From the NCBI RefSeq assembly GCF_001889045.1, contig NZ_CP018155.1, forward strand, positions 1,552,001 to 1,616,000: a DNA stretch of 64,000 bases. Direction: 5' to 3'. The notes beneath the pieces were generated by a model. That model had not been told where the DNA came from. It searched no databases and saw nothing but the letters and a program-made list of their open reading frames with translations. Origin of the DNA: Tenacibaculum todarodis (GTDB taxonomy: Bacteria > Bacteroidota > Bacteroidia > Flavobacteriales > Flavobacteriaceae). The first letter of the stretch is position 1; each line of letters starts with the position of its first letter. Shown here piece after piece: positions 44,494 through 52,319 of this stretch. The translations under genes were made by a program, and so were the position numbers.

Positions 44494-44523
44494 AAAAAGT
44501 CCGACTGCGAAGTCGGACTTTTT
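44494..44523 (-). terminator. Attenuator terminator before the MFS gene
   Basis: AAAAAGTCCGACT / AGTCGGACTTTTT on the minus strand with a four-base loop, ending 23 bp before the MFS ATG. The other neighbouring gene is divergent, so nothing else terminates here. Confidence 0.85.
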
Positions 44524-44551
44524 ATGATTGAATGATTTTATATTGATATTA

Positions 44552-44629
44552 TCATAACACATACACAGCCCAACTTCTTCCGTTTCTCACAGCCGTAAAT
44601 TGTTTCTTATATGAATTATAAATTGTCAT
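44552..44629 (-). CDS. Leader peptide of the MFS transporter unit
   Basis: 25 codons, beginning MTIYNSYKKQFTAVRNG and ending RSWAVYVL, TGA at 44554-44552. Preceded by a TAGTTTTG -7 box (44656-44649) at about 19 bases. Codons 19-21 (AGT TGG GCT, 44575-44567) can pair over nine bases, with two G:U, with the first arm of the terminator (AGTCCGACT), forming an antiterminator. A ribosome that finishes the leader would mask these codons and allow termination; one arrested upstream would leave them free. No amino acid is over-represented, so a drug or a translation state is a likelier signal than starvation. Confidence 0.68.
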   Translation of the reverse strand: MTIYNSYKKQFTAVRNGRSWAVYVL

Positions 44630-44648
44630 TTCTTAATTATTTATACTC

Positions 44649-44656
44649 CAAAACTA
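44649..44656 (-). promoter_or_regulatory. Promoter -7 box of the MFS leader
   Basis: TAGTTTTG fits TAnnTTTG; the -33 element is not clear. Confidence 0.55.
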
Positions 44657-44688
44657 CACAAAATAATTGAAAGTTGTATTTTTATAAA

Positions 44689-45732
44689 ATGAAATTATTT
44701 AAAAGATTTTTTTTAATCCTGTTTTTAGGTACTCTAATTTTTGTTGCGTATGTTTTTATTTCAACCGGTTTTTTTAGAACTATTGAAAATAAGTTTGATG
44801 GAAAAATCATTAAAAAAATAAACCTTCCAGGAGCTGAAGACATTGTTATTAGTAGAATTGACAGCTTTGCTATTATTTCATCAACCAAAGGGAGAGCTTT
44901 ACCAAAAGTGAATTATGAAACTGGCGGATTGTATTATCTAGATTTAAAAACCAACGATTTTGAACCTATAAATTTAACTTCAGAGTTTAAAACTCAATTT
45001 GCTCCGCATGGAATTTCAATGATTAAAGTGGATAGCACTTATAAAATTGCAGCGATAAATCATACTGAAAAAGGCCATACAATTGAAGTTTTCACACTCA
45101 ATGGAAAAACATTAACACACCAAAAAACGTTTAAAGATGTATCAATGACAAGTCCAAATGATGTTGTTTGGTTAGATAAAAACAGTTTTTATTTTAGTAA
45201 TGATCATAAATATGAAACCGGAATTGGTAGACTTGTAGAAGATTATGTTGGCGTAGAAATAGCAAACGTTGTGTTTTTTGATGGAGAAAACTACGCAGAA
45301 GTTGCAGACGGAATTGCATTTGCCAACGGAATAAATATCGACAAAAAAAGAGATTTAGTCTTTCTTGCTTCACCAAGAAAATTCATTGTAAAAGTGTATC
45401 AAAAAAACAAAGACAATACCTTAACTTTTATTGAAGATATAGAATGTGGTACAGGTGTTGATAATATTGAATTTGATGAAGAAGGAAATCTTTGGATTGG
45501 TTCTCATCCTAATTTATTACACTTTGCCGAATACGCAAAAGGAAACAAAGAAACATCACCATCAGAAATAATTAAAATCAATTACAAAGCAAAAGGAGAT
45601 TATACAATTGAGCAAGTTTATATGGAAGACGGTACAGAAATGTCTGCTTCTACAGTAGCTGTAACGTTTGGAGATTTAATTTTTGTTGGTAATGTTATGG
45701 ACGATAATTTTATAATTTTAAAAAGAAATTAA
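44689..45732 (+). CDS. Paraoxonase/arylesterase-like beta-propeller protein
   Basis: About 347 residues. An uncleaved N-terminal TM anchor (KRFFLILFLGTLIFVAYVFI) precedes a six-bladed propeller of the SMP-30/paraoxonase type. Probable calcium-site residues sit in TSPNDVVW, ADGIAFANGINID and TGVDNIEFDEEGNLW. PON enzymes hydrolyse lactones and esters; whether this one has such activity is not shown. Faces the periplasm by topology. I start at ATG 44689 (MKLFKRFF); five upstream codons are in frame but follow no better signal. Promoter region shared with the divergent MFS leader. Confidence 0.8.
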   Translation: MKLFKRFFLILFLGTLIFVAYVFISTGFFRTIENKFDGKIIKKINLPGAEDIVISRIDSFAIISSTKGRALPKVNYETGGLYYLDLKTNDFEPINLTSEFKTQFAPHGISMIKVDSTYKIAAINHTEKGHTIEVFTLNGKTLTHQKTFKDVSMTSPNDVVWLDKNSFYFSNDHKYETGIGRLVEDYVGVEIANVVFFDGENYAEVADGIAFANGINIDKKRDLVFLASPRKFIVKVYQKNKDNTLTFIEDIECGTGVDNIEFDEEGNLWIGSHPNLLHFAEYAKGNKETSPSEIIKINYKAKGDYTIEQVYMEDGTEMSASTVAVTFGDLIFVGNVMDDNFIILKRN

Positions 45733-45741
45733 TTTACCCTT

Positions 45742-46275
45742 ATGAAAAGAGTTGCAATATTAACTTTAACCTTATTCTTATTTATTTCTTGCGGAAGCGG
45801 AAAATCTTTTCAAAGTTTTTTTAATGATCATAAAAATGACATTGGCGTAACTGCCTTTCAAGTTCCCAATTTTATGAGAACCTTGTTAGGTTCTATTTCT
45901 CCAGAAATGGGTGGCGTTTTTGATAACATTCAAGATTTTAAGTTTATCACTTTCAATGAAATTGACAACATAAAACAAAGCGAACTCATCAATCAAATGA
46001 GTTTGGTAACAGCAAATAAATACACCGATATTTTAAGAGAAAATAAGGTTGAAAAAACAAAAATTTTGTCTGTAGTAGAAGATGGAGACGTTGTTAAAGA
46101 AGCCATTATTTTCAATTCTACACTTGCAAAAACTTCAGTTTTTTATTTAAAAGGAAGTTTTGACCCAAATACATTAAAAGAAATTTCTGAAAAAGATCAG
46201 TTTGATCAATTGTCTACAAAACTATTAAACCAATACCAATCTCCATTAACACCTGGTTTTAATCCCAATAAATAA
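45742..46275 (+). CDS. DUF4252 lipoprotein
   Basis: 177 residues. Lipobox at about residue 17 (LFLFISCGSG), then DUF4252 features: FQSFFNDHKND, VTAFQVPNFMRTLLG, FKFITFNEIDN and VVEDGDVVKEAIIFNS. Function unknown. In operon with the following DUF1684 lipoprotein, whose ATG shares one base with this stop. Both are probably outer-membrane lipoproteins. Confidence 0.8.
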   Translation: MKRVAILTLTLFLFISCGSGKSFQSFFNDHKNDIGVTAFQVPNFMRTLLGSISPEMGGVFDNIQDFKFITFNEIDNIKQSELINQMSLVTANKYTDILRENKVEKTKILSVVEDGDVVKEAIIFNSTLAKTSVFYLKGSFDPNTLKEISEKDQFDQLSTKLLNQYQSPLTPGFNPNK

Positions 46276-46892
46276 TGAAAAAATTAGCACTAATAATTCT
46301 TGTCTCATTTTTTATAAACGGCTGTAACTCTCAAAAAAAGAGAGCTTTAATTGGCGAAACCAAGTATCAACAAGAATTAAATTCAAGTTATAAAGACGCC
46401 TCAGAATCTCCATTAACCAAACACGATTTAAAGAATTTTAAAGGTTTAGATTTTTTCCCTGTAGACAGTTCTTACATTGTAATAGCATCACTTACACCAA
46501 CAATTGATGCGCCTGTTTTTGAAATGAAAACAACTACAGACAGAAGACCTTTATACAAAGAATATGGCGTACTAAACTTTACCGTTAACGGAAAAGAAGG
46601 AGAATTAACGGTTTATCAAGATCAAAGTTTAGACAGAGATAAAAAATATGACGATTATCTATTTTTACCTTTCACAGACCACACAAGTGGAAATGAATCT
46701 TACGGGGGCGGTCGTTATATGGATGTTTTTATTTCAGATATTTCATCAAATAACAAAGTGCTTTTAAACTTCAACAACACCTATAATCCTTATTGCGCTT
46801 ATAATCCAAAATATTCTTGCCCAATTACACCACGCAAAAATCATTTAGATGTAGAAATTAACGCTGGCGTTAAAGCTTTTAACAAACATTAA
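46275..46892 (+). CDS. DUF1684 lipoprotein
   Basis: 205 residues. Lipobox near residue 16 (LVSFFINGCNSQ), then DUF1684: YQQELNSSYKDASESPL, FKGLDFFPVDSSY, VNGKEGELTVYQDQ, DDYLFLPFTDHTSGNESYGGGRYMD, and DFNNTYNPYCAY-like NFNNTYNPYCAYNPKYSCPI. Conserved Cys and aromatic residues at the C-terminal end. Function unknown, possibly an envelope enzyme. Starts in the stop codon of the DUF4252 gene. Confidence 0.82.
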   Translation: MKKLALIILVSFFINGCNSQKKRALIGETKYQQELNSSYKDASESPLTKHDLKNFKGLDFFPVDSSYIVIASLTPTIDAPVFEMKTTTDRRPLYKEYGVLNFTVNGKEGELTVYQDQSLDRDKKYDDYLFLPFTDHTSGNESYGGGRYMDVFISDISSNNKVLLNFNNTYNPYCAYNPKYSCPITPRKNHLDVEINAGVKAFNKH

Positions 46893-46897
46893 TTTTA

Positions 46898-46996
46898 GGA
46901 GCTACTTCCTGCTTTCGCTACTCGCTTTTTTTAGTGTTTCGACTACGCTCAACAACCAAAAAAGAGCTCAAACAAACCGCTCAATCAGGGCTAAAC
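46898..46996. repeat. Family B dispersed repeat, long copy
   Basis: GGAGCTACTTCCTGCTTTCGCTACTCGC, a central hairpin with a GTGTTTCGACTACGC insert, and AAAGAGCTCAAACAAACC...TCAATCAGGGCTAAAC. Inverted relative to the 41186 copy. Confidence 0.82.
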
Positions 46997-47054
46997 AAAT
47001 CTACAAGCGTTGTTTCTTACAATAAAAAACAACGCTTATTAATATTCTAATTAT

Positions 47055-47079
47055 GGATTCCTGCCTTCGCAGGAATGAC
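47055..47079. repeat. Single arm of a family A palindrome
   Basis: GGATTCCTGCCTTCGCAGGAATGAC, with no left arm. Confidence 0.75.
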
Positions 47080-47087
47080 AAAAATAA

Positions 47088-47789
47088 TTAAGAATTTATA
47101 GAAATATCAGAAACCAAATCTAATTCAATAGCAGCTGCTAACTTATCTAAATAAGGTTTTCTCGATTTTAATTTAGTTCCAGCATGTGCTTTCATATTCA
47201 ATTGTGAAAACATTTCAGCAATTTTAATAGCCGTTGGTAACAAATGAGTATCTGGAACAACTTTATCTAAAAATCCTGCCGTAATTGCATCTTTTGGATT
47301 GTACATTTCTGCATTACAAACACTTCTTTCAAAATATACTGAAGACAAACGCGCTTTGGCTATTTCAATTCCAGCTTGGTGCATTGTCATACCAATCATA
47401 ACTTCATTTAAACCAATTTTAAACGATCCTTCTACACCTAATCTATAATCAGCAGAAAGTAATAAAAACGCACCTTTTGCAATTGCATGTCCTGTAGCAG
47501 CAACAATTATTGGCATTGGAAAAGACAACATTCTGTGCGATAATTTAGAACCTTTGGTTACTAATTCTTTTGCACTTTCTGGCGAAGCAGTCATTATTTT
47601 TAAATCAAATCCTGCTGAAAAAATTCCTGCTTGTCCAGTAAGAATTACTACTTTTTTATCAGCTTCTGCTTTATTTAAAGCTAAGTTTAAACCTTCAACA
47701 ACTTCGTGTGAAATTGCGTTTGCTTTTCCGTTTTCAATTTTTATAATTGCGTACTTTTCTTCTGATTGATATTTTACTACTTCGTTCAT
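47088..47789 (-). CDS. Enoyl-CoA hydratase/isomerase-like (crotonase fold) protein
   Basis: 233 residues. Oxyanion-hole strands AGIFSAGFDLKIM and GHAIAKGAFLLLSADYRLG. The Glu of crotonase's first acid (normally GGGCELA) is replaced here by Phe in AKGAFLL, while the second Glu is present (IGLNEVMIGM). This suggests isomerase- or lyase-type chemistry, or a non-hydratase role, rather than classical 2-enoyl-CoA hydration. Single gene; fatty-acid or amino-acid degradation is likely but the substrate is unknown. Confidence 0.82.
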   Translation of the reverse strand: MNEVVKYQSEEKYAIIKIENGKANAISHEVVEGLNLALNKAEADKKVVILTGQAGIFSAGFDLKIMTASPESAKELVTKGSKLSHRMLSFPMPIIVAATGHAIAKGAFLLLSADYRLGVEGSFKIGLNEVMIGMTMHQAGIEIAKARLSSVYFERSVCNAEMYNPKDAITAGFLDKVVPDTHLLPTAIKIAEMFSQLNMKAHAGTKLKSRKPYLDKLAAAIELDLVSDISINS

Positions 47790-47806
47790 TTAATTTTTAT
47801 TAAATA

Positions 47807-47831
47807 GTTCTCGACTGCGCTCGAACTGACA
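47807..47831. repeat. Family C hairpin repeat (TTCTCGACTGCGCTCGAACTGAC)
   Basis: Short hairpin between crcB and the crotonase-like gene; one of several TTCTCGA...TCGAACTGAC copies. Confidence 0.5.
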
Positions 47832-47835
47832 TTGT

Positions 47836-48207
47836 TTATATAAATTTAACTACATACATTCCTGCAAAAACTGCTAAAAACCCAACTATAAAACTTGCAA
47901 TGGTATAAAAAGCAAAACTTGTAAAATCACCCGATTTTAAAAACACATGATTTTCATAAGCAAAGGTAGAAAAGGTTGTAAAACCTCCACAAAAACCAGT
48001 TGCTAAAAGCAATGTACTATTTTCTGTAAGTGTATTATTTTTTGCCGCTAAGCCTAAAATTATTCCGATTAACAAACTTCCTAAAATATTGGCCGCAAAA
48101 GTTCCGTAAGGAACCCCATTTTCAGAATTGTTCAGCCACTTCCCTATCATAAAACGAAGTACGCTACCAAATCCACCTCCAATAAAAACTAAGAACAGTT
48201 GTTTCAT
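47836..48207 (-). CDS. crcB: Fluoride exporter CrcB (Fluc)
   Basis: About 123 residues, four TM segments. Family signatures are present: GGGFGSVLRFMIGKWL at the N-terminus and GFCGGFTTFSTFAYE in TM3, which lines the pore. Single-copy Fluc forms an antiparallel homodimer channel for F-. The ATG at 48207 overlaps the DoxX-family stop by one base, so the two are co-transcribed. No fluoride riboswitch is visible upstream. The frame extends 12 codons further upstream into the DoxX gene, but MKQLFLVFIGGG is the natural start. Confidence 0.92.
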   Translation of the reverse strand: MKQLFLVFIGGGFGSVLRFMIGKWLNNSENGVPYGTFAANILGSLLIGIILGLAAKNNTLTENSTLLLATGFCGGFTTFSTFAYENHVFLKSGDFTSFAFYTIASFIVGFLAVFAGMYVVKFI

Positions 48208-49169
48208 TATAATTCTATATCTGCAACATCCGTATAATTCCATTTTCCTGTAACAGTTCCTTTGTTTAAAATTACAACTCCTGGATTTCCTCTAATTATA
48301 GTTTTCAAGGTTGTTTCATCACAGAAAAGAAACTCAAAAGGTAAATCGTATTTATTTTGAGCAATTACTAAGTCGTCTTCAAAAGAAGCTGAAACTCCAT
48401 AAACGGTATAACCTTTAACAATTGCTTCGTCAGTCATTTTTTTAATTGCAGGAAAACCGTTTTCATCAGCTTTATCAATATTATAAACAATAACAAGCAT
48501 TACTTTTTCTTTGGATAAAAGCTCTTCGGTTAAATCTGCTTCTGCACTTTCTAAAGAAAAATCGTGTACTTTCGGGATTTCTCCATCGCCTTTGTATTCC
48601 ATTCCTTCCGAAATATTTTCACCAATTGCATACGGTCTAAAATCGATTAACGGCAAATGCGTTAATACATGAAATGACAAATACATACATGCGAAAAATG
48701 ATAAAATGGTAATACTTGCAACAATTTTCTGAGAAGAAATTGGCTTTATATGCTTCTGTTGAAACAATAAAAAGACAATCATAATGGTTAAAACAACATC
48801 TTTATAAAACGATTGCCAAGGCGTAAGTTTCATAAAATCTCCAAAGCAACCACAATCTGTAACCTTGTTATAATAAGCAGAATACCAAGTTAAAAACAAG
48901 AAAACTAATATTAATCCTAAAAGTTTCCATAAAGTTAATTTTGGCAGCCAACCTACTAAAAGCGCAACACCTAAAACTATTTCTCCAATAATTAAAAGGA
49001 TTGCAAATGGCAATGCAAACGGAATTAAAAATTCTAAATTTAAAACGCCTTCTGAAAAATATTCTTGGAATTTATATTGCGAACCAATTGGATCTACCAA
49101 TTTTACAAAGCCTGAAAAGATGAATAATCCTCCGACTATAAATCTAATTATGTGTGTTAGTGTTTTCAT
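48207..49169 (-). CDS. DoxX/MauE-like membrane protein with a C-terminal thioredoxin-like region (BT_3928 type)
   Basis: 320 residues. Four N-terminal TM segments of the DoxX type, with FSGFVKLVDPIGSQYKFQEYF and a conserved Cys motif TDCGCFGDF; a further TM at about 150-170; then a soluble region (KVMLVIVYNIDKADENGFPAIKK, and a C-terminal NPGVVILNKGTVTGKWN) that resembles an AhpC/thioredoxin-like fold without the usual CxxC. Probably involved in membrane redox. First gene of a pair with crcB. Confidence 0.82.
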   Translation of the reverse strand: MKTLTHIIRFIVGGLFIFSGFVKLVDPIGSQYKFQEYFSEGVLNLEFLIPFALPFAILLIIGEIVLGVALLVGWLPKLTLWKLLGLILVFLFLTWYSAYYNKVTDCGCFGDFMKLTPWQSFYKDVVLTIMIVFLLFQQKHIKPISSQKIVASITILSFFACMYLSFHVLTHLPLIDFRPYAIGENISEGMEYKGDGEIPKVHDFSLESAEADLTEELLSKEKVMLVIVYNIDKADENGFPAIKKMTDEAIVKGYTVYGVSASFEDDLVIAQNKYDLPFEFLFCDETTLKTIIRGNPGVVILNKGTVTGKWNYTDVADIEL

Positions 49170-49210
49170 TTATATAATATTACTTTGACTACTCTACTTT
49201 ATTTTTAAAA

Positions 49211-49258
49211 CTTCTCGATACAATTCCGATAAAAAAATCGGAATCACTCGAAGTGACA
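49211..49258. repeat. Family C hairpin repeat, long form
   Basis: CTTCTCGATACAATTCCGAT pairs with ATCGGAATCACTCGAAGTGAC. Confidence 0.6.
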
Positions 49259-49356
49259 GGTTGTGATTACTCTTCTCTCAATAACAAGAGATTACTTCCT
49301 TCCTCGCAATGATAATTACTTTGTTACTCTGTAACTTTGCTACTCTGCAACTACTT

Positions 49357-49890
49357 TTACCCCAAATGAATCATTGCAAAAACCGCATAATTAATCATGT
49401 CTTGATAATTTGCATCAATACCTTCAGAAACTATGGTTTTTCCTTTATTATCTTCAATCTGTTTAACGCGTAAAAGCTTCTGTAAAATTAAATCTGTTAA
49501 AGAAGAAACGCGCATATCTCGCCAAGCTTCTCCATAATCATGATTTTTATTCAGCATTAACTCTTTGGTTATTTTACTATGCTTATCATACAAAACAGTT
49601 GCTTCTTCAGTGTTTAAATCAGGATTTTCAACAACGCCTAATTCTAACTGAATTAACGCCATTATTGAGTAATTTATAATTCCAATAAATTCAGGTCTTT
49701 CTCCTTCATCAACTTTTCTAACCTCATTTTCTTGCAACTGACGAATTCTTTGTGCTTTTATAAAAATTTGATCTGTAAGTGATGGCAAACGTAAAATGCG
49801 CCAAGCACTACCGTAATCACTCATTTTTTTAATAAATAGACTTCTACATTCGTTAATAACTGAATCGTATTCTTTTGAGGTTTTCTGCAT
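49357..49890 (-). CDS. DUF1599 protein (two tandem repeats)
   Basis: 177 residues in two similar halves: KKMSDYGSAWRILRLPSLTDQIFIKAQRIRQLQ and NKNHDYGEAWRDMRVSSLTDLILQKLLRVKQIE, each followed by a helix with GIINYSIMALIQL or DMINYAVFAMIHL. This is the DUF1599 pattern, an all-alpha NTP-pyrophosphatase-like fold (related to MazG/dUTPase helices, inferred). Divergent from the LOG-family gene. In Bacteroidota it is often found next to folP and BT_3928-type DoxX genes, as here. Confidence 0.85.
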   Translation of the reverse strand: MQKTSKEYDSVINECRSLFIKKMSDYGSAWRILRLPSLTDQIFIKAQRIRQLQENEVRKVDEGERPEFIGIINYSIMALIQLELGVVENPDLNTEEATVLYDKHSKITKELMLNKNHDYGEAWRDMRVSSLTDLILQKLLRVKQIEDNKGKTIVSEGIDANYQDMINYAVFAMIHLG

Positions 49891-49980
49891 TTTCTCTTGT
49901 TAAAAAAGTATTTGTTCAAAAATACTAAATCCTATATGCTTTTCTTTTATTTTTACATAAGAATTTTAAAACTCATTAAA

Positions 49981-50562
49981 TTGGAAAGAATTGTTGTTTT
50001 TTGTGGTGCAAGCACAGGTTTTAAACCTGTTTATAAAGAAGCTGCCATTTCATTAGGAAATTATTTTGCTGATAATAAAATCGGTTTAGTTTATGGTGGT
50101 GGAAAAATTGGAATGATGGGAGTTCTTGCTGACACTATTTTAGATAAAAACGGCGAAGTTATTGGCGTAATTCCTGAATTATTAGAGAAAGAAGAAGTTG
50201 TTCATACTGGGGTTGAAGAAATGATTGTTTGCAAAAAAATGAGCGAACGCAAAGTAATAATGAGCAAATTAATTGATGGTTATATTGCACTTCCTGGTGG
50301 TTTCGGAACCTTAGACGAACTTTTTGAAGCCTTAACTTTGGGTCAATTACACATTGAACAAAAGCCAATTGGTCTTTTAAATGTAAATGGTTTTTTTGAT
50401 GCTGTTTTATTACAATTAGATAAAATGATTGAAGAAGGTTTTTTAAAACAAACCAATAGAGACATGTTATTAGTTGGAACTTCCGTTAACCAATTAATGC
50501 AAAAAATGAACAATTACAAAGCACCAAAAATTGGGCATGTTATTAACAAAGTAGTATCTTAA
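49981..50562 (+). CDS. LOG-family protein (TIGR00730, cytokinin-riboside phosphoribohydrolase type)
   Basis: About 193 residues. Rossmann-like fold with the signature PGGFGTLDELFEALTLGQL and GGGKIGMMGVLA; the N-terminus is RIVVFCGASTGFKP. LOG proteins hydrolyse purine nucleoside 5'-monophosphates to base and ribose-5-phosphate. I choose TTG 49981 because upstream codons (LFFYFYIRI) are unlike the family and no better ATG aligns; an ATG further up would add 28 residues. It is followed by folP at 1 bp, so it is an operon. Confidence 0.85.
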   Translation: MERIVVFCGASTGFKPVYKEAAISLGNYFADNKIGLVYGGGKIGMMGVLADTILDKNGEVIGVIPELLEKEEVVHTGVEEMIVCKKMSERKVIMSKLIDGYIALPGGFGTLDELFEALTLGQLHIEQKPIGLLNVNGFFDAVLLQLDKMIEEGFLKQTNRDMLLVGTSVNQLMQKMNNYKAPKIGHVINKVVS

Positions 50563-50563
50563 T

Positions 50564-51388
50564 ATGACTATAAATTGCAAGGAAAAACTAATTGATTTAT
50601 CTTCTCCAAAAGTAATGGGGATTTTAAACATTACACCCGATTCTTTTTTTGATGGCGGTTCTTACAAAGACGAAAAGGATATTTTAGATAAAGTAACTAA
50701 AATGCTTTCTGATGGCGCAACTTTTATAGACGTTGGCGCGTATTCTTCTCGTCCTGGAGCTAAACATATTACTGAAGAAGAAGAATTGCAACGCATTATT
50801 CCTGTTATAGAATTATTGGTTAAAAATTTCCCTGAAATTATTATTTCCGTAGATACTTTTAGAAGTAAGGTTGCTCAAGAAACTATAAATGCTGGTGCAG
50901 CAATTATTAACGATATTTCTGGCGGAAAAATGGACGAAAACATGTTTACAACCGTTGCAAAATTGCAAGTTCCGTATATTTTAATGCACATGTTAGGCAC
51001 GCCACAAACCATGCAACTAAATCCAGAATACAAAAATGTTACCAAAGAAATTATCTCATTTTTTGCTGAACAAATTAACATTTTACATCAACTAAAAGTA
51101 AACGATATTATACTCGATGTTGGTTTCGGATTCGGAAAAACCATTGAACATAATTTCGAGTTACTTAAAAACTTATCGCTTTTTAAAAGTTTAGATGCGC
51201 CAATACTAGCTGGAATTTCTCGTAAATCTATGTTGTATAAAACTTTAGACATTACAGCTCAAGAAGCATTAAACGCAACAACTTCGGCTAACACAATTGC
51301 ACTTTTAAATGGCGCAAATATTTTACGTGTTCACGATGTAAAAGAAGCCGTTGAAGCTATAAAAATTGTGAATCAAATTTCTTTTTAG
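50564..51388 (+). CDS. folP: Dihydropteroate synthase
   Basis: Joins p-aminobenzoate to dihydropterin pyrophosphate in folate synthesis; sulfonamide target. 274 residues. Pyrophosphate/pterin loops GILNITPDSFFDGGSYKD and FIDVGAYSSRPGA, VSVDTFR-like ISVDTFRSKVAQE, INDISGGKMDE, YILMHMLGTP, DVGFGFGKTIEHN and the phosphate-binding GISRKSML. The stop codon falls in the start of a family B repeat. Confidence 0.95.
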   Translation: MTINCKEKLIDLSSPKVMGILNITPDSFFDGGSYKDEKDILDKVTKMLSDGATFIDVGAYSSRPGAKHITEEEELQRIIPVIELLVKNFPEIIISVDTFRSKVAQETINAGAAIINDISGGKMDENMFTTVAKLQVPYILMHMLGTPQTMQLNPEYKNVTKEIISFFAEQINILHQLKVNDIILDVGFGFGKTIEHNFELLKNLSLFKSLDAPILAGISRKSMLYKTLDITAQEALNATTSANTIALLNGANILRVHDVKEAVEAIKIVNQISF

Positions 51389-51466
51389 AAGCTATTTCCT
51401 GCTTTCACTACTCGCTTTTTTCGTTCCTCAAAAGAGCTCAGACAAACCGTTCAATCAGGGCTAAAC
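51387..51466. repeat. Family B dispersed repeat overlapping the folP stop
   Basis: GAAGCTATTTCCTGCTTTCACTACTCGC...AAAGAGCTCAGACAAACCG...TCAATCAGGGCTAAAC. Confidence 0.82.
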
Positions 51467-51489
51467 TTGTTTGCTAACTTTTAGCATAA

Positions 51490-51528
51490 TGTCATTTCGA
51501 AATGAGCTTTTTAGCGATTGAGAAATCT
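51490..51528. repeat. Family C hairpin repeat (GTCATTTCGAAATGAGC...GATTGAGAAATCT)
   Basis: Short copy of the element seen at 39787. Confidence 0.55.
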
Positions 51529-51607
51529 AAAAAAGATTCTTTGGCACTCTTTTTGTTAAAATTATGTTAACACCATAAGCGCAACCAACTTAAACTTTAA
51601 TACTGCT

Positions 51608-51625
51608 TTTCAATAATTATTGAAA
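51608..51625. promoter_or_regulatory. Second perfect copy of TTTCAATAATTATTGAAA, upstream of exbD
   Basis: Identical over 18 bp to the GbsR-promoter palindrome at 832-849. Its TTG could serve as -33 for a TAATTTTT at 51641-51648, so it sits in the same place relative to the promoter. This suggests that exbD and perhaps cdaA belong to the same regulon. Confidence 0.6.
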
Positions 51626-51662
51626 AGAAAATCAATTTATTAATTTTTAAAAACTACGTATT

Positions 51663-52283
51663 ATGAGCAAAAAAGATTCGCCAGAAATTAACGCTGGCTC
51701 AATGGCAGACATCGCATTTTTATTATTAATTTTCTTTTTAGTTACCACAACTATGGATGTAGATTCTGGTATTTTAAAAAAAATACCACAGAAAGAAAAA
51801 AATCCTCCACCAATTGATATCAAACAGAAAAATCTTTTAGAAATTACAATCAACAAAAACAACCAGTTATTTATAAACGAGCAAACAGTTGCTATTTCTG
51901 AACTCAAAGAAATTGCTTTAAATTTTATAGATAATGGTGGCGGATTTAATAAAGACGGACAAAACTGTTCTTGGTGTAATGGTGATAAGAATCCAAAATC
52001 TTCAGATCATCCAACAAAAGCTGTTATAGCAATTGAAGCGGATAGAAATGCAGATTACGGAACATACATTACCGTTTTAGACAATTTAAATAGTGCTTAT
52101 GCACAACTTAGAAACAAACTTTCGGTTAAACTTTATGGTAAAAACTACAATAGTTTAGAAGCAACTTATAAGAAATCAGACAAAAACAAAGCGCCAATTC
52201 TAGAAAAAATTAAAAACATACGAGAAAAATATCCTTTATTAATTTCTGATATTGATGTTAGTCCAGATATGGCAAAAAGGTAA
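51663..52283 (+). CDS. ExbD/TolR-family biopolymer transport protein
   Basis: 206 residues. N-terminal TM with the proton-relay Asp: PEINAGSMADIAFLLLIFFLV, then a periplasmic domain of mixed strands and helices with a Cys pair and Asn/Lys-rich loop (CSWCNGDKNPKSSDHP) absent from ordinary ExbD. ExbD works with ExbB to power TonB or related systems. No exbB lies next to it; it stands alone before cdaA at 36 bp. Start at ATG 51663; the upstream palindrome covers the likely promoter. Confidence 0.82.
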   Translation: MSKKDSPEINAGSMADIAFLLLIFFLVTTTMDVDSGILKKIPQKEKNPPPIDIKQKNLLEITINKNNQLFINEQTVAISELKEIALNFIDNGGGFNKDGQNCSWCNGDKNPKSSDHPTKAVIAIEADRNADYGTYITVLDNLNSAYAQLRNKLSVKLYGKNYNSLEATYKKSDKNKAPILEKIKNIREKYPLLISDIDVSPDMAKR

Positions 52284-52319
52284 ATAATTAGTACATTTAC
52301 CCAAAACACAAACTTTTTA

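Noticed and set aside
47836..48207. Fluoride riboswitch upstream of crcB
   Set aside because: The crcB start overlaps the DoxX-family stop, leaving no leader for an aptamer.
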